Part shown: positions 23,048 to 29,570 of the stretch, in pieces
Layout: each line of letters begins with the position of its first letter
Numbering within the stretch: the stretch's first letter is position 1
Source of the DNA: Chloroflexota bacterium
Lineage (GTDB): Bacteria; Chloroflexota; Dehalococcoidia; Tepidiformales; Tepidiformaceae
Length of the DNA: 40,902 bases
Assembly: GCA_026702615.1 (NCBI GenBank)
Contig: JAPPBY010000018.1
Span: forward strand, 1 to 40,902
Direction of reading: 5' to 3'
Notes under the pieces: generated by a model
The model's input: only the letters and a program-made list of their open reading frames with translations
What the model was told of the DNA's origin: nothing
The model's database searches: none
Position numbers and translations under genes: made by a program

Positions 23048-24145
23048 TCAGACGTTGAAGAGGACGTGGACGACGTCCCCGTCCTGCACCTGGTACTCCT
23101 TGCCCTCGGTGCGCTGCAGGCCGCGCCGCTTGGCCTCGGCTTCGCTGCCGCACTCGACCAGGTCCTCGTAGCGGATGACCTCGGCGCGGATGAAGCCGCG
23201 CTGCAAGTCGGTGTGGATCTTGCCGGCGGCCTCGGGGGCGGTCGCGCCTTCGGTGACGGTCCAGGCGCGGCACTCGTCGGGGCCGACGGTGAGGAAGCTG
23301 ATGAGCCCGAGCAGGGCGTAGCTGCGCTGCACGGCCTCGGCCATGCCGCTGTGCTCGACGCCGGCTTCGTCGCGGAACTCGGCGGCCTCTTCCTCGCTGA
23401 GCTCGTTCAGCTCCATCTCGAAGCGCCCGCCCATGACGGCGAGGTCACGGCCGGAGGCGCCGTGGGCCGCGCGCAGCTCCTCCTCGATGGCGAGCCGCCG
23501 GGGCAGGTCCTCCTCGCCCACATTCACGAGGTCGAGGAGAGGCTTGTCCGTGAGGAACTGGCTCCCGCCGAGGAGTCGGCGCTCGTCGGCGGAGAGCGCC
23601 ATCGCGCGGATGGGCGTTTCCGCTTCAAGCTCGCCACGCATCCGGTCGAGGAGGTCGCGCAGAGCCTGGAGCTGGCCTCGTTCTCCGGCCTTGAGGGTGC
23701 GCAGCTCGGGGTCGATGCGCTCGATACGGCGCTCGATCAGGGCGAGGTCGGCGAAGGCGAGCTCGAGGTCCATGATGCCGATGTCGCGGCCGGGGTCAAC
23801 GGAGCCCTCGGGGTGGGGAACGGACTCGTCCTCGAAGGCGCGCACGACATGGATGAGGGCATCGACGGCGGCGAGCTCGTTCAGGAAGCGCCCGCCGAGG
23901 CCCTCTCCCTGGCCGAAGTGCTCGCCGGCAGCGGGGAAGTCGACGTACTCGACGGTGGCGTAGGTGGACTTCTTCGGCTCGTAGATCTCGGAGAGGCGGT
24001 CAACGCGCGGGTCTGGGACGGCCACGGAGCGGATGTTGGGCTTGCTCGCGCCGCCGAAACCCCCGACGGGGGCAAGGCCGCGGGAGACGGCGTTGAAGAC
24101 CGTCGTCTTGCCCGCCCGCGGTAGCCCGATGATGCCGACCTGCAT
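23048..24145 (-). CDS. ychF: YchF/OLA1 Obg-like ATPase
   Basis: The protein has 365 residues. The P-loop is GLPRAGKTT (residues 7-15), a small variant of the usual GLPNVGKST. VEYVDFPAAG is switch II with the hydrophobic residue in place of the catalytic Gln, and LVNVGEEDL is the NKxD-equivalent that gives ATP preference. A coiled coil lies in the middle and a TGS domain at the end (AAGKIHTDLQRGFIRAEVI to QDGDVVHVLFNV). The family binds ribosomes and tunes stress and redox responses. TACGTT ends 6 nt before ATG. Confidence 0.93.
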   Translation of the reverse strand: MQVGIIGLPRAGKTTVFNAVSRGLAPVGGFGGASKPNIRSVAVPDPRVDRLSEIYEPKKSTYATVEYVDFPAAGEHFGQGEGLGGRFLNELAAVDALIHVVRAFEDESVPHPEGSVDPGRDIGIMDLELAFADLALIERRIERIDPELRTLKAGERGQLQALRDLLDRMRGELEAETPIRAMALSADERRLLGGSQFLTDKPLLDLVNVGEEDLPRRLAIEEELRAAHGASGRDLAVMGGRFEMELNELSEEEAAEFRDEAGVEHSGMAEAVQRSYALLGLISFLTVGPDECRAWTVTEGATAPEAAGKIHTDLQRGFIRAEVIRYEDLVECGSEAEAKRRGLQRTEGKEYQVQDGDVVHVLFNV

Positions 24146-24151
24146 CGGGGG

Positions 24152-24157
24152 AACGTA
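24152..24157 (-). promoter_or_regulatory. -10 box TACGTT of ychF
   Basis: On the minus strand TACGTT ends 6 nt before ATG 24145, compatible with a leaderless transcript. Confidence 0.45.
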
Positions 24158-24169
24158 CCCGCGCCAGGC

Positions 24170-24853
24170 TCAAGGGGGTAGGGGAGCGGCTGACGCGAAA
24201 GCGCACCGGGGAGCCAGATCGCAGTCGCCGCAGCGGGGGCGGCGCGCGAGGCAGAGTCGCTTGGCGTGGAGCACGACGAGCGCGTGGAAGCGCGCCAGGG
24301 CCGGAGCATCGCCGGGAAGCTCAGCGGCGAGGTACGCCTGCCAGGCGGCGTAGGAGTCGTCGGGCGGGGGTCCGAGAGCAAGGCGCGAGAAGAGGCGGCG
24401 CGTGTACGCGTCGACCACCACGGCCGGCCGCCCCGCGGCGTAGAGGGCGATGGCATCCGCCGTCTCCTGGCCGATTCCCCAGGTCGCGAGCAGCTCTGCG
24501 CGGAGGGCCTTCGCGGGCAGCGCAAGGAGCGTTTCGAGCGAGCCGTGCCGGGCGACGAGGTCGAGGAAGGCGCGCAGCTTGCGCGCCTTCGTGCGGAACT
24601 GGCCGCTGGGCCGGACCAGCTCCTCGATGGCGTCGTCCGGCAGCTCCGCCAGCCGGACCGGGTCGAGGACGCCGGCGTCACGCAGGCGGTCGACGGCGCG
24701 TTCGGCGTTGGTCCAGTTCGTGTGCTGGACGAGGATCGCGCCAACGGCCACCTCGAAGGGGTCGCTCTCGGACGTCCAGTGCCAACGCTCAGCGCCGTGC
24801 ATGCACTCGAGGGCCGCGAGGACGTCGGGAACGGAGGGCGGTGTGGCGGGCAT
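24170..24853 (-). CDS. Endonuclease III-like HhH-GPD DNA glycosylase (MagIII-type)
   Basis: The protein has 227 residues. The HhH element is TWGIGQETADAIALYAAGR, the catalytic aspartate lies in VVDAYTRRLFSRL, and the C-terminal cluster CLARRPRCGDCDLAPRC has Cys-x6-Cys-x2-Cys-x5-Cys for [4Fe-4S]. The lysine that makes EndoIII a bifunctional lyase (GVGRKTA) is glutamate here (GIGQETA), as in MagIII-like 3-methyladenine glycosylases, so a monofunctional glycosylase for alkylated bases is likely. It follows DUF402 on the same strand after 13 nt. Confidence 0.88.
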   Translation of the reverse strand: MPATPPSVPDVLAALECMHGAERWHWTSESDPFEVAVGAILVQHTNWTNAERAVDRLRDAGVLDPVRLAELPDDAIEELVRPSGQFRTKARKLRAFLDLVARHGSLETLLALPAKALRAELLATWGIGQETADAIALYAAGRPAVVVDAYTRRLFSRLALGPPPDDSYAAWQAYLAAELPGDAPALARFHALVVLHAKRLCLARRPRCGDCDLAPRCAFASAAPLPP

Positions 24854-24866
24854 TGTCGCCAGCCGG

Positions 24867-25397
24867 TCAGGCGATGCCGAGGCGGCGCTCTATGGCGGCG
24901 AGCTCGGGGAGGAGGCCGGCGGCGGCGCGGGCGATGACGCGCTCGGCGCGGGCGGCGGCGGCAAGCTCGGCCGGGCTGAAGGCGCCATCCGCGCGGAGCT
25001 CAAGGAACTCGTCGCGGTCCTCCTCGATGAGGACGTTCTCCGCGGTGAGCCACCAGTCCAGGGCGAGGTCGCGGTAGGCGACCTCGCCTTCGCGGATACG
25101 CACGCCAGCGACGGCGTCGAAGCGGTGGGCGATGATGCGGTCGGCATCGCGCATGCGGTAGACAGTGTAGGGACGGGCGCGCCAGAAGTAGCCGTAGGAG
25201 ACGGACCCAGGGGGGATGTCGATGGGCGTGCCGAAGACGGCCCCGCCCTGGCGCATGACGTAGCTGACCACGACGAGCGAGGCCGAGGCGTGCTCGAGGG
25301 CGCAGGTGTAGCGGCGCTCGCTGCCGTCGGGCTTGCGCTTGCGCTCGACCCAGGGAGTTCCGCGCGGGGCTGTCGATGGGTGTGCGTCGAGAGTCAC
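24867..25397 (-). CDS. DUF402 family protein
   Basis: The protein has 176 residues. GSVSYGYFWRARPYTVYRMR, followed by YRDLALDWWLTAENVLIEED and DRDEFLELRADG, is the DUF402 domain, which includes nucleoside phosphatases (Ntdp type) and FomD, acting on (di)phosphate substrates with acidic metal ligands (D, E residues in DLALDWW and EEDRDEF). The start is GTG 25397. It is the probable first gene of a two-gene unit with the DNA glycosylase. Exact substrate unknown. Confidence 0.82.
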   Translation of the reverse strand: MTLDAHPSTAPRGTPWVERKRKPDGSERRYTCALEHASASLVVVSYVMRQGGAVFGTPIDIPPGSVSYGYFWRARPYTVYRMRDADRIIAHRFDAVAGVRIREGEVAYRDLALDWWLTAENVLIEEDRDEFLELRADGAFSPAELAAAARAERVIARAAAGLLPELAAIERRLGIA

Positions 25398-25470
25398 GCG
25401 CCCATCATCGCGGAGAAGGAGGTCGCCGCGCGAGTTGTTAACACTGGCGTCGCCGGGGCGCGGGGCACGG

Positions 25471-25476
25471 TAGGCT
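25471..25476 (+). promoter_or_regulatory. -10 box TAGGCT of the lipoprotein gene
   Basis: TAGGCT ends 7 nt before ATG 25484, again leaderless spacing. Confidence 0.5.
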
Positions 25477-25483
25477 CTCTGGC

Positions 25484-26836
25484 ATGCATCGCGTCCTCGG
25501 AGGGCTTGTCGCGGCGCTGGTGCTGGCGCTGGCCGCGTCGTGCGGAGGGGGCGAGCCGCCTCCAGCGCCCATCCGCGCGCTCGAGGCGACCGCGGAGCGG
25601 GCCTACCTGGACGACCTGCCGCAGGCCAGCTCGGTCGTGCGGGTTCGCTTCAACCGGGCGGTCGAGCCGACCAAGCTGCGGGCGCTGAACGCCGCCTTCC
25701 GGCTGACCGCGCCGGAGGGCTCGCCGCTCACCGGCCACCCGCTCACGGAGATGCCCGTGGAAGGCGTCGAGCTGATCAGCTCGCGCGTCGTCGAGCTGAC
25801 CGTGGGGGCGCTGATCGTGTCGGGTTCGACCCTGCACGTCTCAACGGAGGCGCTCTCGGGCCCGGACGACGATGTCTCGGTCGTGGTGACGAGCGAGTTC
25901 ACGGAGCTGGGGGTGGTGCTGGCCGGGGGTGTGTTCGCTTTCGGCGATTTCTCGCTGGTGGAGCAACGGGACCCGGAAGCGCCCACCGCGTCCGATCGGG
26001 ACCCGTTCGCCGTACGCGCCGCCCTGGAGGAACACCTGGACGAGCGCGAGGCCTCGGCGGCGGTGCGGGAGACGGCCCTCTTCCTGTACGACGGCATGGA
26101 CCCCGAGGTGGTGGCGGCGCCGAAGCTGCGCGCGGCCCTGGCGGCGCTGGCGGGCACCTTCGCCGACGCGGCCGTGCGCTCCCTGCTCGGGCCGGACAAC
26201 TGCACGGGCGCCTCTGCGGCCTTCATCGGGTTCCAGGAGCCGCCGGGTGATCTCGACCTCGTGGCGCGGGTGACCTACGACGACGATGGCCGGCGCATCG
26301 TCTCAATCCGCCCCGACCTTGAGGCCGCGCCCTTCGAGCTGCTCATGCCGCTGCTCGCGCACGAGGCAGTCCACTGCGACCGGCAGGACAGCCTGACGGA
26401 AGAGATCGTGGCGAGCGCCATCGACGTCTTCCTCTACATCCACCTGCTCATCTCGCAGCCGGAACTGGCGCGAGACACCTCGCCCCTGGCGCGGAACTTC
26501 AACATCGAGGCGCTGGCGATGCTGAACAGCGGCCGCGCGATCCCGGAGTCGCTCGGCATCCTGCCGAGTCCGCACGGGCGTGAGGTGCTGCCGGACTCGG
26601 GCGTCGCGTACGGATCGTTCGTGGACGCCATCGCCGCCGCCTACGAGGACGACGTGGACGCAACGGCGCCGGTGGAGCCGGTGGCGCAGCAGTACCTGGA
26701 CGCGCTCGCGCAGGCGGTAGGGGCGCCGCTCGGGAGCGCGATCGACCTGAACTACGTGGACCTCTTGATAGGCCGGGCGACGACCTTCGAGGCTATCTCG
26801 AACCTGCTGGACCTGTTCGATCTGGCCCCCGGCTAG
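25484..26836 (+). CDS. Lipoprotein with HExxH motif, unknown function
   Basis: The protein has 450 residues. The signal sequence ends in the lipobox LAASC (C20). A beta-rich N-terminal part with VVRVRFNRAVEP resembles the bacterial Ig-like domains seen in cell-surface proteins. The C-terminal half contains LLAHEAVHCDRQ (HExxH at 293-297), with acidic residues soon after (LTEEIVASAID), so it may be a membrane-anchored zinc metalloprotease-fold protein. I recognise no named family. TAGGCT 7 nt before ATG supports this start. Confidence 0.8.
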   Translation: MHRVLGGLVAALVLALAASCGGGEPPPAPIRALEATAERAYLDDLPQASSVVRVRFNRAVEPTKLRALNAAFRLTAPEGSPLTGHPLTEMPVEGVELISSRVVELTVGALIVSGSTLHVSTEALSGPDDDVSVVVTSEFTELGVVLAGGVFAFGDFSLVEQRDPEAPTASDRDPFAVRAALEEHLDEREASAAVRETALFLYDGMDPEVVAAPKLRAALAALAGTFADAAVRSLLGPDNCTGASAAFIGFQEPPGDLDLVARVTYDDDGRRIVSIRPDLEAAPFELLMPLLAHEAVHCDRQDSLTEEIVASAIDVFLYIHLLISQPELARDTSPLARNFNIEALAMLNSGRAIPESLGILPSPHGREVLPDSGVAYGSFVDAIAAAYEDDVDATAPVEPVAQQYLDALAQAVGAPLGSAIDLNYVDLLIGRATTFEAISNLLDLFDLAPG

Positions 26837-26880
26837 TCCGCGCGCCGAGGGGCGCAGGCGCGCCATGGCAGGGATGGCTC

Positions 26881-26886
26881 TATCAT
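26881..26886 (+). promoter_or_regulatory. -10 box TATCAT of the small membrane protein gene
   Basis: TATCAT ends 7 nt before ATG 26894; this decides between the two nearby ATGs (26885 and 26894). Confidence 0.5.
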
Positions 26887-26893
26887 GACTTCC

Positions 26894-27358
26894 ATGAACA
26901 GCGTCCTGCGCTTCTTCCTGACCGTCGTGCTGGCGGCGGTGTTGATCGTCGTCATCTACCTCGTGGTAGCCGTGCTCGTGGACGGGTACTTCGGGGGGAA
27001 CATCTACCCGAACGAGGCCGAGCCGGGCACCTGGTCGGCCCCCGACAGCTGGAGCGAGTGGCGTGACATCGCCGTGGTGGCGCTCGGAATCCTCGTGGCG
27101 ATCGCCGGGGTTCTCGCCTGCATCCTGCTGGCGGTGCTCATCGGCGTGGCCCTCTCCGTGCGACGCGCGGTGAACCAGAAGGTCGTTCCCCTGCTCGACT
27201 CGACCCGCGACCTCGTGGACGAGGTGCGGGGCACCGCCGAGTTCGTGGGCGAGTCGGCGGTGACACCCATCATCCGAGTCTATTCGGTGGTGAGCGGCAT
27301 CCGGCGCGGTCTGGATTCGCTCGGCTCGCTGACCGGACGCTTCCGGGGCGGGTCGTGA
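26894..27358 (+). CDS. Two-helix membrane protein, unknown function
   Basis: The protein has 154 residues with two membrane helices (FFLTVVLAAVLIVVIYLVVA, then VVALGILVAIAGVLACILLA) joined by an acidic external loop with GNIYPNEAEPG. The cytoplasmic tail is amphipathic helical (KVVPLLDSTRDLVDEVRGTA, GIRRGLDSLGSLTGRFRG). No family is recognised. ATG 26894 is chosen by the leaderless -10 box; 26885 adds three residues. Its stop overlaps the start of the next gene (GTGA). Confidence 0.75.
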   Translation: MNSVLRFFLTVVLAAVLIVVIYLVVAVLVDGYFGGNIYPNEAEPGTWSAPDSWSEWRDIAVVALGILVAIAGVLACILLAVLIGVALSVRRAVNQKVVPLLDSTRDLVDEVRGTAEFVGESAVTPIIRVYSVVSGIRRGLDSLGSLTGRFRGGS

Positions 27359-27552
27359 GCTCGGGCGGGTCGCCGGACGACCCGGTCATCGGGGAGGGCG
27401 GTACCAGCCCCGACGAGGTGGTGGAGGAGCTCCGGCAGGCGGCGGAGGAAGCGATCGCCATCGCCCGCGAGGGCGCCCAGCAGAAGGAAGAGGAGCTGTG
27501 GGCGCGCTACCGCGAGCTGACGAAGGGGCGTCGCGAGCGCCGCAAGCGCTAG
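27355..27552 (+). CDS. Small charged helical protein
   Basis: The protein has 65 residues: a Gly/Pro-rich start, then one long charged helix (SPDEVVEELRQAAEEAIAIA to RRERRKR). The start GTG overlaps the previous stop (GTGA), so it is coupled to the membrane protein and may bind its cytoplasmic tail; that is inference. Family unknown. Confidence 0.6.
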   Translation: MSSGGSPDDPVIGEGGTSPDEVVEELRQAAEEAIAIAREGAQQKEEELWARYRELTKGRRERRKR

Positions 27553-27582
27553 CCCCCACAAGCCCGAGTCCCGCGCCCTTGC

Positions 27583-27588
27583 TACGCT
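27583..27588 (+). promoter_or_regulatory. -10 box TACGCT upstream of tRNA-Ser
   Basis: TACGCT lies 15 nt before the mature tRNA 5' end. The identical hexamer stands before the L10 leader at 39211. Confidence 0.45.
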
Positions 27589-27603
27589 AGCCCGACACCT
27601 CGC

Positions 27604-27693
27604 GGAGAGGTGCTGGAGTGGCTGAACAGGCACGACTGGAAATCGTGTAGGGGTGCAAGCCCCTCGTGGGTTCGAATCCCACCCTCTCCGCCA
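27604..27693 (+). tRNA. tRNA-Ser (anticodon GGA)
   Basis: The acceptor stem GGAGAGG pairs with CCTCTCC (27683-27689), followed by discriminator G and encoded CCA (27691-27693). The anticodon stem is CACGA/TCGTG with loop CTGGAAA, anticodon GGA, reading UCC/UCU. A long variable arm (GGGG-TGCAAG-CCCC) and TTCGAAT T-loop are present, as expected for serine. Confidence 0.97.
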
Positions 27694-27700
27694 GCCCTTT

Positions 27701-27799
27701 GGTGATTCGTGACTGGTGACTAGTGACTGGTCCCCATCCCACCCCGGAGGGGCGGGCGGGGGCGAGCCACTATTCACCAATCACGAATCACTAGTCACC
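27701..27799. repeat. Inverted cluster of GTGACTAGTGACTGGT-type repeats
   Basis: Between the tRNA and the purH end, GGTGATTCGTGA (27701-27712) and GGTGACTAGTGA (27715-27726) face TCACGAATCAC (27781-27791) and TCACTAGTCACC (27788-27799) across a G/C-rich centre of about 40 nt (GGAGGGGCGGGCGGGGGCG). A related direct array is at 301-333. It could be a dispersed palindromic element, and its hairpin may also act as a transcription barrier between the convergent tRNA and purH. Confidence 0.7.
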
Positions 27800-27807
27800 G
27801 GCCGCCC

Positions 27808-29373
27808 CTAGTGCCGGAAGTGGCGCGTGCCGGTGAAGACGAGCGCTACGCCGTACTTGTCGCAGCAGTCGATGCAGTCCTGGTCGCGCAGGCTGCCGCC
27901 CGGGTGGGCGATGGCGGCGACACCCGCCTGGCAGGCGCGCTCGACGGCATCGTTCCACGAGAACGGGAAGAACGCGTCGCTGGCGAGGGCTGCGCCCCGC
28001 AGCTCATCGCCGGCCTTCTCCATCGCGATCTCGACGCTCTTCACGCGGTTGGGCTGGCCGCTGCCCATGCCGAGGAGGCGGCCATCCTTGGCCAGCGTGA
28101 TGGCGTTGCTCTTGACGTGCTTCACGCAGCGCCAGGCGAAGCGCAGGTCGGCGAGCTGCTGCTCGGTGGGCTGCGTTTTCGAGACGACCTGGTAGTCGAT
28201 CTCCTCGGGAGCGATCTCGTCGGCGTCCTGGAGGAGCCAGCCGCCGCCCACCTGCCGCAGCGAGCGGCCCCCGCGCGAGCGGGGTCGGGACTCGAGGATG
28301 CGCAGGTCCTTCGACTTGCCCTTGAGCACGCGCAGGCCCTCCTCCGTGTACTCGGGTGCGATCACGATCTCGTAGAACATGCGCGTTGAGCCGTCGGTGG
28401 GGTTGCGGTACTCGCGCAGCTCGCGCGCGAGCTCTTCGTCGAGGGGGCGGTTGAAGGCGACGATGCCGCCGAAGGCGCTCACCGGGTCGGCGACGACAGC
28501 GAGGCGGTAGGCCTCGCGGAGGTCGTCGCGGGTGGCGGCGCCGCAGGGGTTCGTGTGCTTCACGATGACGCAGGCGGGCTCGGGAAAGTCGTTGACGGCG
28601 TTCCAAGCGGCGTCGGCGTCGAGGTAGTTGTTGTAGGAGAGCTCCTTGCCGTGGTGCTGCACGGCGGTGGCGATGCCGCCAAGAGCATCCTCGCCGAGCG
28701 AGCCGTCGCGGTAGAAGGCCGCGCCCTGGTGCGGATTCTCGCCGTAGCGCAGTCCTGCGACGCGCTCGAGGGGAACGCTCAGCTCGGGCGGGGACTCGTC
28801 ACCGTCCCAGAGCCACTCGGCGACGGCGCTGTCGTAGCTAGCCACGTGCTGGAACGCCTTCCAGGCGAGTCGGCGCCGAGCGTCGGCGTCGAGCCCGCCC
28901 GCGGCCAGCGCTTCGAGCGTTGCCGCGTAGTCGGCGGGGTCGGCAAGGACGATGACGTCCGCGTGGTTCTTGGCGGCGGCGCGCAGCATCGTGGGGCCGC
29001 CGATGTCGATGTTCTCGATGCCCTCGGCGAGGGAGGCGCCGCCCTCCTGCGTGACCACCGCGCGGAAGGGGTAGAGGTTGCAGGCGACGAGGTCAATGGT
29101 CCCGAAGCCGTGCTCGCCGAGAGCGGCGTTGTGCTCGGGCAGGTCGCGGCGGGCGAGGATGCCGGCGTGGACGGCCGGGTGGAGCGTCTTGACGCGGCCA
29201 TCGAGCATCTCGGGGAAGCCAGTGACCTGCTCGATGCCGGTGACGGGCACACCGGCCGCCTCGACGGCCCGCTTCGTGCCGCCGGTCGAGACGAGCTCCC
29301 ACCCGAGGGCATCGAGCCCGCGGGCGAAGTCCTCGATCCCGGTCTTGTCGTAAACGCCTAGAAGAGCACGCAT
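27808..29373 (-). CDS. purH: Bifunctional AICAR formyltransferase / IMP cyclohydrolase
   Basis: PurH does the last two steps of purine synthesis: formylation of AICAR (ZMP) with 10-formyl-THF, then ring closure to IMP. The 521-residue protein has the N-terminal cyclohydrolase domain (ALLGVYDKTGIEDFARGL, STGGTKRAVEAAGVPV, GRVKTLHPAVHAGIL) and the transformylase domain with IVKHTNPCG and the C-terminal IAHPGGSLRDQDCIDCCDKY. GGAGGTGA stands just before ATG. A ZTP riboswitch and a terminator control the leader, which fits because ZTP derives from the PurH substrate. Confidence 0.97.
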   Translation of the reverse strand: MRALLGVYDKTGIEDFARGLDALGWELVSTGGTKRAVEAAGVPVTGIEQVTGFPEMLDGRVKTLHPAVHAGILARRDLPEHNAALGEHGFGTIDLVACNLYPFRAVVTQEGGASLAEGIENIDIGGPTMLRAAAKNHADVIVLADPADYAATLEALAAGGLDADARRRLAWKAFQHVASYDSAVAEWLWDGDESPPELSVPLERVAGLRYGENPHQGAAFYRDGSLGEDALGGIATAVQHHGKELSYNNYLDADAAWNAVNDFPEPACVIVKHTNPCGAATRDDLREAYRLAVVADPVSAFGGIVAFNRPLDEELARELREYRNPTDGSTRMFYEIVIAPEYTEEGLRVLKGKSKDLRILESRPRSRGGRSLRQVGGGWLLQDADEIAPEEIDYQVVSKTQPTEQQLADLRFAWRCVKHVKSNAITLAKDGRLLGMGSGQPNRVKSVEIAMEKAGDELRGAALASDAFFPFSWNDAVERACQAGVAAIAHPGGSLRDQDCIDCCDKYGVALVFTGTRHFRH

Positions 29374-29406
29374 GGCTCACCTCCGTTGCTCCTCTGCCAG
29401 AGAAGC

Positions 29407-29436
29407 AAAAGGCCCGTCCGTCTGAACGGACCGGCC
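29407..29436 (-). terminator. Riboswitch-controlled intrinsic terminator upstream of purH
   Basis: On the minus strand GGCCGGTCCGT-TCAG-ACGGACGGGCC forms a hairpin (one mismatch) followed by TTTTG. Its 5' arm uses the GGGCC end of the ZTP aptamer, so ligand-bound aptamer and terminator are mutually exclusive. Confidence 0.8.
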
Positions 29437-29510
29437 CAGGCGAGCGGCCATGCTTGTGATTGCTCGGGCTCCCCCGCGGTACTCCGCGTATTCGCCAGTC
29501 ACCCGAGTGG
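29433..29510 (-). promoter_or_regulatory. ZTP riboswitch (pfl motif)
   Basis: On the minus strand the conserved pfl pieces are present in order: CGGGTGACTGGCG, the spacer GAATACGCGGAGTACCGC, GGGGGAGCCCGAGCAAT, and CCGCTCGCCTGGGCC, whose CGCCUGGGC is the pseudoknot/ligand end. ZMP/ZTP accumulates when folate-dependent formylation is short, and binding turns on purH. Confidence 0.9.
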
Positions 29511-29514
29511 AGTG

Positions 29515-29520
29515 AGGATA
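29515..29520 (-). promoter_or_regulatory. -10 box of purH (TGCTATCCT)
   Basis: On the minus strand TATCCT, preceded by TGC (extended -10 form), places transcription start at about 29508, at the beginning of the ZTP aptamer. Confidence 0.55.
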
Positions 29521-29570
29521 GCAGGCACTCCGAGGCATCCTCAAGAATAACGGCCGGGGGCTGGTCAAAA

